Positions 13,001 through 27,700 of a stretch of 64,000 nt of DNA are shown here, piece by piece. Source of the stretch: Mycteria americana (lineage: Eukaryota; Chordata; Aves; Ciconiiformes; Ciconiidae); contig NC_134365.1 in assembly GCF_035582795.1 (NCBI RefSeq), forward strand, positions 127,945,577-128,009,576, read 5' to 3'. The notes under the pieces were generated by a model that had not been told where the DNA came from, ran no database searches, and was given only the letters and a program-made list of their open reading frames with translations. Position 1 is the first letter of the stretch; each line of letters begins with the position of its first letter. The position numbers and the translations under genes are program-made.

Positions 13001-13960
13001 TCTCTGTAAAAAGACGGAGAAAACAATACCCTATCCTTCAAGTGCACGCAGCAATGAAAACAGCACTTCTAGTGATTAAAGCATAATAAATGTAATGAAA
13101 AACTCTGTAAGCTATTACTGACTGCTACCTGTTATGCATTTGTTTTAAGCCCTTTGCATGCTGATAACTATTTTTTTCCCCTAGAAAAACTTTCTCCATT
13201 ATTGCTGTTTCCTTTACTCACCGCATTTGCAGTCATCACTTGTAAATTCAAGTAATGAATTCATGAGGAGTCTGGATGGCATAATAATACTATCTGGCAC
13301 GCTACCACAGCTGCCACCCGGCAGTCCCAGGATGCTTAACCTGCACGAGTGGATTAAGCCTCGCAGTGCTGTTCTGCTGCGTGGGGAGGCAGTGAAAGTC
13401 CCTTCGGGCAGAACAGGAACCCTTCAGGGCACCGTATTTCTGGGTCCCTGGGGCAGAAATGTACATGCCTATTTGGTACCAACCCAACGCCTCTAGGAAG
13501 TGTCAGATCTGCTCTGCATGCACCGTGCAGACAGCCTGCAGATGTTCCATAAATCCGCCCCACCGGGATGCGTCTGGCTCCCAGCACGCACCACACGCAC
13601 TGGATATTGCACGTGCAGAACTGTGCAGTACATTCAATGCTTCCACACCATGGTCAGCACACATGCATTAAGTCCACCCAGTACTTCTAAAAAGCATCAG
13701 AATAGCTGATGGTGTGAGCAGTTTGTGCAAGACAGAGCAAGGACTATCATCCTTTGCCGTATATGTTCACAGAGGACCATACGAACCATATGAAATTACC
13801 CCCCTGGAAATGCTGGACACCATCACTCCCGTGCTACACAGCAGATCTATGCATGTGTTTTAAAAATGTCAAGGGGATTCAGATGACTGGCATCCTGCCC
13901 AGGTTCCTAAGTATAAAAAAAGTCTGCGATAACCTAGATGCATGTTAGCTCTAATCAGAG

Positions 13961-13980
13961 CACAGAGAAGCACAGAGAAG
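13961..13980. repeat. Tandem CACAGAGAAG pair
   Basis: Two perfect 10-nt units side by side in the OTC downstream region. Confidence 0.9.
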
Positions 13981-15512
13981 CAAAAGAGTAGCAGATAATT
14001 GTTAATCTGTTCACCGTGAAACATTTAACAAAACAGCTTCGTTATTATAAATCTGCCTGACTTCACTGATAGTACATTAATCAACACAATAAAAGTAGTA
14101 TTAATGCGTTTTTTATGAAAGGACTAGCAAAATGAGTTGTCTTACTCTCAGACAGCACTCAAATCAGGTTAGTAAGGATATCTACAATTCTAAGTACTGG
14201 AACAGCTCACTAGCTCCAAGAGGACCAACCATACTTTTAAGTATCTTGCTGAACTGGAACCTAATTCCCAAAGCAGGACCTGAAACAACCAGAAATATAC
14301 TGTATTGCATGCATTTTCCTCCACATACTAAATTGGGAAGTAAAACATTGATTTCTAGCACCCACCCTATTCCTTCACCACTGATGCAGATCAGTAAATA
14401 GATCTCTGCTGAAGTGTAAATGATCACTGAATTATTGAAACCCTTGTAATGTTGTAATGGAAAATGTTAATTTTAACAAGAGACACACAAATGCCTGCAA
14501 AAACAGTGGATCAATCATAAGTGGGTAGATAAACAAATGTATTTTTATTTTTTTTTCAGTGATCTGTGTGGCCCAGCAGTGAACTCCAATTTTGAAAGGA
14601 ATTAAATAATGTTTTGCAGCTGGTCAGAAAATGGAAACCCCTTTGCAGAATTTTTTAAAAATCACAGACATTGTTCCAGTATTACAGCAGGGAAAAAATC
14701 AACATATTCTTGAAACTAATTAGAAACAACAAAGAAGGTGGGTTTTAGCAGTACTCAAAGCTTTACCTGAAATATTTAAACAAACACATCCAGCCATCAT
14801 AAAAACTACAAACGTCATGAATCTGTTTACTAGTGAGAGGGATTAGCTGAAACGTACATCATGCTACAGCACCGGACAAAATGCAGCAAATTCTTTCCAC
14901 AGAGGAGCTGTACACAACTCCATCATACGGTGCCTCTCATATTGGCTTAGAAAAAAAGAAACAGAAAACTTGCTTCTTTAGCCAAAATTCTGTTTAGGGA
15001 GTGAAGGTCTAGGGGAGATGGACAAATAATGAACCAGTTCCTTCCAGCCATCTCTCTCTGCTGCATCCAACTCTGCTGAAGCTGCTCTATTCCAGTTCCG
15101 CAGCAATATCGTCCTGTGCCAGCCCACAGGAATGTCATGGAGAAAGATAATGCTCTCAAGGTCTCTATATTTTTGGTGTCAAACAGGAGCGGGATTTGGA
15201 GGTTGGCTGGAGAACAGAAACAGGAGCCAGGGTGCCCAGGAAGTGCAGGCAAGAAGGCAAACAGTAAAACACTGCTGCTCTGCGCACACTCCCCGAGATC
15301 AGCAATTAAATGGACAGGTTTAGGGAGAAGGTTGTGTCTGTCATATTACACTGCATGAGTTCCAACACAGCTATGCGTAGACTATACTATGCCTATGATG
15401 CTGGTAGAGTCAATCATTAAAGTACAACCTTGGAACATTTTCTGTGATGCCAATCACTAGAAGGGATAGCCAACTTGGAGCATCGAGACAAAAAGCAGCT
15501 TTTGCAATGGTG

Positions 15513-15518
15513 TTTATT
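15513..15518 (-). terminator. Polyadenylation signal AATAAA, distal
   Basis: A canonical AATAAA on the minus strand about 165 nt after the OTC stop. It is followed after 25-30 nt by a T-rich stretch (CTTTTTGTCT) that could serve as the downstream element. Confidence 0.6.
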
Positions 15519-15570
15519 GTCTTGAACATTTTCACGAATGTAATGCAATATATACAGCTAACTATACAGT

Positions 15571-15576
15571 TTTATT
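15571..15576 (-). terminator. Polyadenylation signal AATAAA, proximal
   Basis: A canonical AATAAA about 107 nt after the OTC stop. A TG/TA-rich tract follows. It would give a very short 3' UTR; either or both signals may be used. Confidence 0.5.
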
Positions 15577-15682
15577 AAAGAATCATTCATTGCCTTGATC
15601 CTTTCTGAAGAAGATCTGTGTATTTGCGGACCAGAATATTCTGCCGATGAGGAATATTTTTCTCTTGGCAGGGATCCAAGTA

Positions 15683-15742
15683 TCAAAATGTAGGCTTTTG
15701 TAGCTGTGGTGAGTAATCTGTCAGCAGGGAAACCATGACAGC
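15683..15742 (-). CDS. OTC: OTC exon 10, coding part (C-terminus and stop)
   Basis: 60 nt, residues 336-354 plus [22 protein letters not shown]. The human protein ends KPKF, so a single T-for-K change near the end is seen. The acceptor is CTCTAG. Confidence 0.97.
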   Translation of the reverse strand, partial: AVMVSLLTDYSPQLQKPTF

Positions 15743-18700
15743 CTAGAGGAGGAAGAAAAGAAAAAATCCAATCACACTGGAAACAGATACTCCATAAAAA
15801 TAAATAAGGGGAAAATATTTTCCAGCTCTAAAGTCTTGTGTTGAAAATTATTGCCCTGACAAAAACTGCACACTTAGATTTATTTGCTAGAATTTCTGAT
15901 GATGAATCAGGAAAGAGCTGAAAATCAGTTAGAATGTTCGGTATTGTAGCTGATAGGTTTTCTCAGTGTGGACAAAATATATTAATGGACAGCCTAGGAG
16001 AAATTCAGACAAAGCACGTTTAGACCAAATGCTGAGGCCTTTTTGGTGTGTTATATTGTATCCTCAGCTACTGCTAGGACGCTGTAGGTACCCAAACAGC
16101 ACATGGGCTTGCTTGCGGATTTCAGCAGAACTTCCATTAGCATCAGTGAGAGCCATACTTGAAAAAGGACTTTGAAATTTATCCCAGTTTAGCTATACTT
16201 TCTGTGGTAAAACATGGAAAATCCTCACTGAGGTTAATAGTGTGTCATCTACGCCTCCTGCCCTCCCCTAGTATTTGACACACGCTCCAACAAAACCTTA
16301 GGTATGGCCGTGAAATGAGAGTAATGGGAATGTCAGCTAAATAAAACATGGTGTTGCAGCAGCTCTGCTGTCCTCCCCACGTGTTGTTATGTGTACATAA
16401 CAAGCCCCATGCTTGATTGGTTTTGACAAGGTATTACCTGGTTCACACTGTTGTGATTTCACAGCAATGTCTGACTGCAAATTATTATTTTGGCCCAGAA
16501 CTGGATTTACGAGGGTTCTCCAGGGGTTGTGGTCTTGTTGTCTGTCCTTCCTTTCCCTTCAGCACTGCTCAGTGTGACAGGTAGTCCCAGGCACACAGTG
16601 GGGACTGAACACACAGCTGTGCAGCCCCCCGCTGCTACCCGTGTCGTAGCTGCGCTCAGCCCTGTCTGGAACTACAGCTGAGCAAATAATTTATTTTTCA
16701 GTTTGCTGTCTGAGCTGGAAGTTGTAGAAAATAATATATAAACAAGACCCATATATTCATTGTTTTTATAGCTTGATAAAATACAAATATGACATTTTTC
16801 TTAACCAAACAAAATGTGTAGCTTGAACCCAAAGTAAAGAGTTTATTTTCTTTCTAAAATATAATATTTAGGGCCGTTAGAAGCATTGCAAAATTCAAAT
16901 TAAAAATACGAGCACTTCTTGGAATTTTAAGACCAAAACTATGAATTTAACACAAATTTGTTAATAATTTTAACTGTGTCCAAAATCTGAGGTAAATACA
17001 AAATCTTTGGTAAATACAATACTCAAGCACTTCCTCACTCGGAGCACATCTAGAGTTCATCTGAGAGCTATGACAATGCCATTTCTGGATTTTTTTTTCC
17101 ACGTCTGAAAGTTTTCACTAGCTTTTGTCAACATGATGGTTCCAAAGCCAACAATAAATAACAGGCTACTGAGATCTGGCAGTAATTTTCTGAAATTCTG
17201 GGAATGCTGAGAGGGGAGTTATGGTTTATGTTAAATGCCCATGGATCACACAGTATTACCCACACCATAACTTTTCAGGGTTCTTCAAAGCTTCGCTCTT
17301 GCAGCATTTTCTTAGGGAAAGTTCCCATGGGTGTCAGTGGCAGTTTTTCTTGAGACAAAACTGCAGAATCTCTAGCTTTAAGTGTTTGGGAAATTGTAGC
17401 TTCTAAGACCAGTCCCTGAGACCTCAGCATTTAACATGTTTCAAAACTGAGCAGCTCAGTTAATCATTAGAGTAAACCCAGTTATTTAAATACCAAAAAA
17501 TTACAGTTCATGCTGTAGATTTCACTTAGTGATAAAAACTGGCTCAAGTAACAGCAGATTATCATCAAAATAGGTCACATTTGTGTCCAGAAGTATTTGT
17601 GCTACATATATATGTTGCCTATAGTCAAAATTGTGATGTGTTGTGGGGTGCATTTGAAACATATGTATTAATATTTACTATTTATTGAGGAATCAAGCTG
17701 AATCCAAGCCTGTAGTGTAAGGCAGAACAGAAGCTGACCCTGACCTCTAACTACTGTTATCCTCCTTTTTTACCATAATTGTCCATTTTCTGTTTTCAGC
17801 CTCCTGGAAAACCAATGATCGTGGAGAATAAAATACTTCATCATCAACTTCTTCAGGTTTTCTGGGTAAACAATGTAAAAAAGTCCAGTTGGAAGCAGCA
17901 GATTTTGCAGTCTGTAGATCAAAAAGCATATACAAATAAAGAAATATGTGAGGACATCAGTAAAATCTTTAACTAGTAAAAAGGTTAACAAATTTTATAT
18001 TATTAGCTCCCGCTCTAGTTACTTTGATGATGAACTCAGAAGAATTCCACTGACTTCAAAAGCATTCCTCATCTGTGACTAAGATGGGAATATCCCCATT
18101 TAAGTCAGTAAGAGTTCGGTGCTGACTTCACAAAAGTCAAATTTTTACTCCTATTTCTCTGGCTTTTACTGGCAGTAAAAACTCCAGTGACCTAGTGGAT
18201 CAATGAAGTGCAATCGTTATTTGAGTGCCATACAGTAATATAATAGTATTGATAGTTGCAACACGAACATATTAAACCATGATTTAAAAGGCTATAATTT
18301 TTTTCTTTTGATATTGTCACTCATAAGATATTGATCTAATACCAACGAACAATTAATTAAAGCATTTTAGGCCAGTTCAGAGACATACCCATCAATAGTA
18401 TTTTGTGAACTTATGTTAAAATACAGTCAATTAAACCAGTAATTCTACCAGCAAGGAAAATGTCCTTTTTATCTTGGACAATTAATAGTCTATGACTTTG
18501 CGTTCTCTCTAACTGATTTTGTGCTGATAAGCATTTCAACTAGATGATTTTAAATACATATATTTAATGCTTTATTCATTGACAGATATACACAAAATTG
18601 CCTCAAATGCTGCCCAGGCATTTAAGAGTTAATCTGTGAGCTGCTCATTCTAAATAAAATATAAGGGATAATTTCTGGTAGCAAAGAGGAAATGCAAAGT

Positions 18701-21700
18701 TAGAAATAGTTTTTAGGTCATAAAGAAGTAAAGGGTTAGCTCTCCTGCACATGTTCTGTAGTTAGATCTCATTGGGAAGCTCTGAAAGAGGCCAAGCCAC
18801 GTGAAGTGCATAAGATAACTCAAATTTTGTTATCTTTGTGAGTTTTTCAAGCTGGAGGGAGGTGTGCGTGTGGTTGTTCCATGGCCCCACTCAAAAAAAT
18901 ACCAAAGCCATGCTTTGCTTATGTTGATTCTTATAAATGCAAACTGTAAAAGCATCTACAAAAAACTAAATCTCAATTTTTACCTGCATTGTAATCTGAT
19001 AACCTTGAAATGCCTTTAGTCTTTCTTTCTTTTCCTCTTCTTGTCCCATACTTATCCATGTATCTGTAACTAAGACATTGGCACCATCTGCAGCTTCCAA
19101 AGGATCTGTTGTGAGAAGTAACTTGGTACCATACTAATGTGAATAAAATAAGGAAAATCAGGAAGACAAGGAACTTCAACTTCATTTATAAGGAAAATAA
19201 ACTCTATTCAAACTACTCTATTAGGCTATTTCTTAGGCTCCTACCTCTTTGGAGTACTGTTCAGTTATTTTAGTTATTCTGAGGTCTGGTTCAAAGTCCT
19301 GCCAAAAGAGATGATAGGTAACATACCATGGAACATATATAAAATCCTTACTGATTATTAACACTGGTTAGAAAAATACTGATTGAACCATTTGCCATGG
19401 GAAGAAGAATGTCTTTCAGAACTGTAAAACTGATCTTGTTGAAAGTTTATTTTGGAGATAAACTGGTGGAAAATGTTCTGATAAGGTAAGAAAAATTTAT
19501 TTGAACAGTTACAGAATGAAATGCCTATACATAATTTAATTTTTTTGTTCTAAACTGATTCTTTGTTTTATATTTTATATTGTATTACAATGCAGCATTC
19601 TAAAAAGCTGCATCACCAATCTGAACCAACCAAGATGCAACACTTCCACCAATCTGAAACAACTTTCAAATTTTTTGGGGGCAAGGGAGCACTGGATGAC
19701 TTTGTAACACTTTCTCAAATGGAATTATCATCCTCCGTGACTTATACTGCAGTCATGAATTCCCCTCAGCCCTTCTGAAGTTGGACTCAGTAGAATTACT
19801 CCTGCTTTGCATCACAAGAACTGAATCAGGATTCTGAACATTGGTACATGCAAGCACTGCTAGCTCAGGCCCTTGGGAAGTATCCAAGTGGCAGAGACAA
19901 GAATGGGCAAAGTTTGCTTTCCTTACTCCATGCGCATGGCTTTCTTACCTTGGGAGTCGCAATACGCAGGTGCATTCCCAGCTTTGCAGCACTCATCATG
20001 ATGGAGTGGAGGACGTTGTTTCCGTCCCCAATCCAGGTGACAGTGAGTCCATTCAGCCCGCCATAGTGCTCCTGCCAAATGAATCAGACAGCCCTGGGGT
20101 TATGTTCCAGGTGAGCTGAGCAAGCTGATGCCCTGGGTAGGAGGGGCTGATCAGACAGGTCTGGTGCAAAGAAGGCTGGTTACCTTCAAATGCTAGCTGC
20201 ATGGAACCATACCTTTAATTGAACTTACTGCAGCTACAAGATGGTCAGGGAGGGAAAGCCCGCCGTGTCTTATATGAAGACCCAGGTGCTGCAGCTTTCT
20301 TCAGTGAAGGACACATTGACATGTATGCCATACGGTGAGGCCCAGGCTGAGACACACAGCACCAGACACACAGTAACTTTAGCACCAAAGCCATACAGCC
20401 ATGGGTTGGTGCTCATAAATATCAGTGAATGGTAGAAATTCTTAATTTAGAGGCAGTCCTAATGCCTAGGATAGGACTCCTTCCAGCTTTCCCCCAAATT
20501 GTGAAAATATCCCTATTCAGGTTTGCTCTGGCTCGGTTGTCTCTACACGATGTTCCCTGCGGCCATGGCTGTGGCCATGCCTTCATGCCATGCACTTTAA
20601 CCGTCACAGCTGTACAGGACAGCAAAGAGCAATACTTTGAAAGCAGCTGTGCCTCTCATGGCCTGCAGGGCCTGCTCTCCGTTGTACAGCCAAAGAGTGC
20701 AGTGATTTTTTTAAAGTGTGGATTACCCGAACTTGAAACATCATTGCAGTGTTAACTGTAGCTTCGCTTGATGGCACTTACAGCCTGTACACGTGCAGCT
20801 ACTCTGGCCCTCAGCCACCAACAGATAAGGCCTAAGGAGGAACAAGAGTAACAGGAGTTTCGTATTTCCAGAGCAGGACAATTTGAGGCCCTTTAGCAAG
20901 CCTTGTTTTAAATATGCACTTTTATAGGTACTTAAGTTGATACCAGAAAGTTTGTAAAGACATAACCGAATACTTCTATATGCCTGCTCTGTACAACTCC
21001 ACCTCATGACTCGAAAGACTAAAGTCACAATGGAGAGCCTTTTATTCTTAGTTCAAAACTGGGCCACGCTACAATTGCATTGTAGTAGCTGGAAGCCAGA
21101 CAGTGTTTCAACACTTTGTGTGACATGATTCAATGCTTGTCAGAGAGGATAAGCATCCACATTGTAGAGCTGTACTAACTGGCAACCTTGCAGGCAGTCA
21201 CAGCAAAGATGCCAAAAGACTGAACAGGAAAAGGGGTGGGACTACCCCTTCCTCTCCTGGCAGCAGCTTCTTCTAAACAAATAGTTGTGAAGTTGTTCCA
21301 GAACAAAGTTATTGCCAGTTATTGCCAAAGTTATTGCCAGAACAAAGTTATTGCCATTTCTGCCAGTGACCACAATTTTGAGTCAAAAATAGTAGCACTT
21401 GAAATACTGAATGACATTAAAATGCCGTTGAAATCTAAACCTAATAGAGTCCCAGGCTGCCTACAATTTAAGGGCTAAAACTAGGGTATTGTAAAACTAT
21501 CGCTTTTTCAGTTGAAGTTTGTTAGCAGCAGGCTCATTGGCAGAGGTTTGATGCAAGGGCATTTACAGGAGAGCAAATCAGGACTTTGTGGACATGGAAG
21601 TTATTTCAGTATATAATATACTGCCAGCTCTGGCTGGTCTCTAAAGATCTTTCAAAGTCCTTCCACATCTCCTAGCAATGGTGCTCCTAGAAGGCCAAAC

Positions 21701-24700
21701 TAAAGCATTTATTTAAGGGGTTGTTTCCAGCTAGGGTTTAGTGATAGCTGAGACATGAACCCACAGCCAGGAGCAAATGAGACAGCCCTGAGTTCTTTTG
21801 ATCTTACTGTTTAAAAATAGACATTGCAGCCTGTAATGCTCAAAGCACTGACTAGTGAGTCACAAATATATTGCTATGTTAAATAACTTCCACCTTATTA
21901 CCAGCTGCTACTCTGCAGTAAAAGAAGCACAGTGCATACTAAATACTTTTCTCTGTTTTCCCAAGCTAGTAGCTGTTACAGATAAAATACGAAATACTGG
22001 AGATGTCTGTATGATGACCCTCAATATGCACTGCAAATTGCAAAGCCACATCCTCAGTGACTACTGTGTAGAGTGGTCAGACATAGCTGAGCTAATCTTA
22101 ATGAAGATGTTTAGCTAATGGAAGAAGTCATAGACAAGGCAGAATCAAGCTGTGTGTGTGCTAGTGGAGCCTATTTTATATCCTGTGCTAAGCTTTATGC
22201 TGCCACTGGTACACTGCTGCTGTAACTCAAACCTCTTCATCTAAAGCCAGCTCACTATGACTGTGACTGTACTGCTTAGACGCATACATCCTCAGCTTCC
22301 AAGAAAGATGAGATGACTATGTTGGTCAGAACCAGAAAGCTTTGAGGCAATACAAAAGCTACCGTATGAGAGACATACATATTTTTTCTTCCTGTTTTAT
22401 AGTATATGCTTATACAACTGCACAGAGAAAATCCTGCTAAAAATGTTTTGCCACAATGGTAACACTCTAGGTTAAGCCAGAAGCTTTACAATACATGCTG
22501 ATCACCTGAGCCTCTGAAAATATTTTTCCCCTTACATCCCTCCCCAGTTTTTCCAAACTCTGTTATATTGATGTAGGCTTTTTACCTGCTTGGGTGTTCT
22601 GCAGTTTCTCTTTACATTTGGAACCTGACTTCAAAATATTTATACTCCTAGTAAAGCCATACAAAAAATAACATCTTTAGAAAGTCTAGAGCCCTTCTCC
22701 CTTATGAATGCCTCTTTGGCAAACTAGTGATTGCTGCTGTAGTGCCACAAAACTTGGCTTTGCTATTCTCATGAAAAATCCCTGCTAAATAATTAATGTC
22801 AGTTTTACAGTCAACTTTCTCATCCTCATGCTGCTTTTACAATGTTTCATTCTGTTCTTATCCATGGTTGGAGTGTATCAGTGTGTCAAACCCTGGGAAA
22901 AAATAAGCATGCTCAGTGATTTAGCACTGTTGTATGTTTAGAGAAGACTGGTTTAACTAATTAGGGACATTTTTTGTCTGCCTCTGCCTGGACTTGCTTC
23001 CAGCTAGGCTGAAACTCTACACCATTATAGATTACTTCTGAAATGTTTGACCACAACAGTCATAACAGCCCTCAATTAAAACAAGCTTTTGAATAATGAA
23101 TCAATAATCTGTCAAAATTTAAAATGGAAAGCAGGGGAATAGTCAAAGCTTTAGCCATTTGGGAGACAGTGCAATCCAGTAAATGAGAAACTGGGCAGAC
23201 TTGGATCTACTGGCTCTCGAACTGAGCTGAAGGCAGATGCTGGGCCAGTTATCTTTCTTACTCCCACATTGGTTTTTATTATGATTACTGAAACAGTATA
23301 TTCTAGAGGATCAGTCCAGATCTTAGTTGGGATTTCTAATTGTTAGAATAATGATGATGATGGTGATGAATTGGAAGACTAGAATAATTTGAGCTCTTTG
23401 GGTCACACATTGAGGAGAACTTGAGAATACATGGCAGCCCTCTTCAAGCTGGGCAGCACTGTAATTTGTTACACAATTTCAAAAGGAATCACTGATTTAT
23501 TTCTTATGCCAACCATTTCTTTCTGAAAAAGAAATTTCCCTTCAGACCAGTGACATAAAAAGCTAGTGGCATATGGATCCATTCTAATTACCAGTCTGGC
23601 CATCCTGCAGTCAGCTACAAGTTAGCTGATTTGGCCAGTGACATTAATGTCAATTGAATCAATGTCAATACCCAGTTTGTCCCTGGAATACAAATTGTGT
23701 GATGCTGCCCTCCAGCCAAGCTTGCAGAGCAGAAGTTGTGAGCCACAGCTTCTGCCCAGGAGACTTGAGAGGCACCGGGTGGACTCAGCAAGTGGCTGTT
23801 ACATGCCTTCAGCACAGACAGAGAAGTAAAGTGGCTCTGTGTGTGCACAGTGCCAGCACACAGACTCAGAGTCTTTAAAGACCAAATCCCCAAATTCTCA
23901 AAATCAGGTTGCATAATGTTTACAACCATTTCTAGAGGGTTATAACTCAAGAGCAAACTCAGCTCAACCCAGCTTTTAAGAAAGAGGGTAGTATGTACAC
24001 TAAGAAAAACATCCCTCTTGGCATAATAGAGGGCATTAATCCAGACCACAGTATTAAAGGGCAGAGCAGCTTAGACGTCAAACATGTGAGGGGCTCCAGG
24101 TTGCTCAGAAAGAAGGCACTGGGCAAGAGGATGTTGAACCTGAAGAATCTCACCCCAGTAGTCATGACAGGAGCACACTTTGTGATCTGCAAGAACACCC
24201 TGAATACAGAACAAGAACTGACAGCCCTGAAAATAAACCAGCTGCATTGTTTGGGGAATGCAACAGACTATACTGAAATAACAACACTAAAATGCACCTG
24301 TGAAAAGGGAATCAGAAACCATACGCAAGAAGACATTCTCACAAAACAAACCAGGAAATTAGGCAGTTTCAGACCAAAGAGAAAGTGCTCGAAGGGGATT
24401 CAAGAAGGCACATGAAAAAATTAATCGGATTTAGAAAATGGAAGAATGAAAATGTGCTAAGCATGAAGAGGGCCAGAGTGCCTGTAGTGCTCCACTGGCA
24501 AATGCAGCAGGAGAAAAAAGAAGAGAAAAAAGGCAGTACATTTTGGGTATGTATTGACAGCAGGGAGGAGCAGATCCAGGCAGGAAAATATTTCCAGCGA
24601 TAAGGAAGAGACATTTTTAAAGAGAAATAAGCTGCACAAAATCTGTAGTTACCTTTAAATATAAGGCTAGCAGTCTGTGCCACTATTGTAGTTTGCATGT

Positions 24701-27700
24701 ATGTATAAATCAAATAAATTGCTTTTGCATAGCAGGAAAGCAGTCCAAATGTTATATATGAACTTTCAACTCATTTCAAGAATCAGTGGTACTATTCAAC
24801 GTTCCCATATTAATATTCTTGCAGGCAGTACTCGGATAACATCTTTTTACCCTGCTGAAAATCCCACAAGAAGTTTGATTGTAGTAAGTAACAACTGGAC
24901 CCTGTGGCTCACACTTCTTCAAGTGTTAATCCTACTTCTGTGACCTGGTAAAGTTCATTATATGATTAAAATGCCATTTTATTACACACTAGTGGCTGTA
25001 AGACCAGTCTTCTCCACCTCAGTGTACAGTGCAGAGAGGAAAAAAGGCAGCAGACGGGCAGGTCAGAAAGGGAAAGAGCAGGCAGTGCCAACACCCATGG
25101 CGCGCTGCTGAGAGCTCCCCCCTGCCTGCCCCTCCCTCCTGGGTAAGAAAGCAAGAATGGAAAGTGGGTCAGAAACCAGTGGTGCAGCACGCCCTTGGCA
25201 AAGTGGGGTGGCCACCCACCTGCCCTCTGAAGACCTCCTGACAAACTCTGGGCTAAGGAACATGCCGGAAAGACTGGGGGAGAGATGGGCACAGTTGGAG
25301 GAAACAGTGCTCTGCTTATCAGGCTGACTGGGAAAGTGCCGCAAATTTTAGAAAGCTTCCATGGCTGTCCAAAAGCAGAGCCATTCCTTGAGATCTGTGT
25401 AAGTGGTCACTTTGTCATGATAGCTCTCCACGTCAAATGTTTCTTTTGTTTGAGCACCAACTGTTATGGTCCTCTTTCCTCATCATGTAAAATGGGCAGG
25501 CACACTCTTTCCAAAGACGTCCTCCCCAGTGCTTGAAGCAACAAGGACACCCACCTGCTGTTGCTGCTGCCCTAGGTATTCAAACCAAGCAAAAGTCCAG
25601 CCTGTGGGCTCATGTTCACCTTGGAGCGTCTACCATGGCTGCCCTACACAATGGAGGAGGAGCAGAGGATGATCAACAGGGCAGGTACTCATTCTGCTGA
25701 TCTCCACAGGTTTTTCCCTAAGATCAGTGGAGAAAGAGATGCATCTCTAGAGGGTGATTGAGATGCTCAGTGGTCTCTCTTCATTGACTGGAGATGGAGT
25801 ACAGGGCAACAGCACTCTGAACTTTGGTGCCGTAGTCAGTGGCCTGGCTAAAACCAAAGTTTAAGGTATGATTTAATGTTACTCTCACTAGATCTTTTCC
25901 ACATACTGAACGTCCCATAGCAAAGTCTTCGACAGCTGAGAAACACAGCTGAATGAATCGGGAAATTATTCTGCCCTCCCTTTTTCAAGCAGTGTGATTT
26001 TTATTCATTCAGAAAGTAAACAAGGTCAGAGGAGTTCATCATAGTTGTCAACCAGCACTGCAGTATAATAATCTTTTTTATAAGCCAGTTCCTCAATTGA
26101 TTGTAAAACAGCATAGTACTTCTGTTCACAGATAAACATCTGGTATTCTATGTGTAAAACGTTATCCTGCTGTCAAATCAACTATTTCATTAGATTAAAC
26201 TACAAAATATGATCTTTTTTAACTATTCTTTGATGTGAGCAAAGTTTAAATAGGTTTAAGTGCCTGAACACTAGACGTTTGCACTGGTAGCATCAACTGG
26301 CTTTTCAAAACAAATTTGTTCAACCAAGTTCCTAATACATGGACAGTCATTCCTTTTAAACTGTTCACAGGTTAGGGCAGAATCAAGAGTAAACTACTGA
26401 GGTTTTTTAAGTCAGTGGAAAAACTTCCACTGGCTTTGGTTGAGCCAACATCTCACCTTTATCTTAATATGTAAAGCCCTCTGCACATTTTTTGAATTGT
26501 AGCCTAATTCCAATGAAGTACTTAATTTTATGCTTAACTTCAGTCCCACTACAGCTGATAGGACTAGGCAATTGTTTTAAATTAAACAGGTCCTTAATTA
26601 TAATGCTGGGTGAAGATCTCTTTAAATAACAAGTGCCATGTAATTACCACTTAGAAAAACCTAGGAATAAATGGTTTTGAACTGACTTCCCCCAATACTT
26701 ACCAAGACCAAGACTTAGCAACAAAAAAATTGTTATTAAACAGGGATTATAGTATTACCTGAAGAGTTAGGTAATCAGCTAAAATCTGGAGAGGATGGTA
26801 TAAATCGGACAATCCATTGATTATTGGGATCGTGGCTTCTTTTGTCATTAGGTCCAGATCGTTATGCTTATAAACTCGAGCTAAGATTGCATTTGTCATG
26901 CTGGACAGCACCCTAAAGGACGGCAGAAAATACCCAAGTCAAACGTAATAAATATATCCCTGTTGCACTCTTCAGCGTGCAACACATAAATATTAATGAG
27001 AAGTGGTAATGAATCAAATTTTTTCAGCTATCTGAATAATTTATCATACCTGCAATAACACACTTAAATGCAGACATTTAACAAGCTGCTAATAAGTAAG
27101 CAGTTTTACTTATTAACAAACTATAGTAAGTAAATGAAAACTGCTGCTGTATTTTAAGTTTTTTTCTCTTTAGCGTTTGATTGTAGCTACAGATGTAACA
27201 TCAATAAATGTTAAGGTATGTGAACTCAGATAAGAGATTGCGTGATACTGTAACATGTGAAGAATTTGATAACTTCAGAAGAGATAAGGTATAAGATTTC
27301 TTGAGTCTTTTAGCAAAGAACAAATGTGGCATTGACTGAATATTAGTGTCTCTGTATGGTAGCCTGACCTTTGTGAGGATTAGGAATACCGATCTGTCTT
27401 AGATTACCACAATTATTTGCTGATCTTAATGAACACAGCAACAGGAGGCTAACAACACCAGCCTGTTCTTTCTCCTACCTACACACCTGCGTATTGACGT
27501 ACAGGGTATCAGCGTTAAAGTAATGCCCAAACTTGAAACTCGGTATATGGATAGGGGCATGCAGGAGTCACTGCACCACTCTGGCCTTAGCCTCATTTGC
27601 CAAAGTGTGAAAGACTCAGAGATTAGCATAGTGGATTTGCATAGCATATTCAGTATGCTCTGAATTCTTTAGATAAATTAAACATGGATTGGAGCTCTGC

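Larger units (their letters stand above)
9961..15489. other. Intergenic between GC-rich segment and OTC 3' end
   Basis: No gene recognised. It contains the inverted repeat at 10040, moderately GC-rich stretches near 10320-10620 and 12360-12860, and AT-rich DNA elsewhere. Confidence 0.6.
15490..15682 (-). other. OTC: OTC 3' untranslated region (inferred extent)
   Basis: This follows the TGA. Two AATAAA hexamers lie in it on the minus strand, at 15571-15576 and 15513-15518. The left limit is placed about 20 nt past the second hexamer; the real cleavage site is not visible in the sequence. Confidence 0.6.
20072..26758 (-). other. OTC: OTC intron 5
   Basis: 6.7 kb. It holds a short tandem array with the core GTTATTGCCA (21301-21356) and a possible MIR-like SINE relic (23165-23300). 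The longest open frame, 140 codons at 23993-24415 on the plus strand, matches nothing I know. Confidence 0.9.

Noticed and set aside
1-15489. TSPAN7 first exon, expected from mammalian gene order
   Set aside because: No MASRRMETKP-like or TM1-like minus-strand frame was found; the gene, if adjacent, starts outside the window.
23993-24415. 140-codon plus frame in OTC intron 5
   Set aside because: No recognisable domain, antisense to OTC, ordinary codon composition; most likely chance.
25440-25500. CCTCATCATGTAAAATGGG phrase as a MIR SINE
   Set aside because: Only this one phrase matches; flanking sequence does not follow the SINE consensus.
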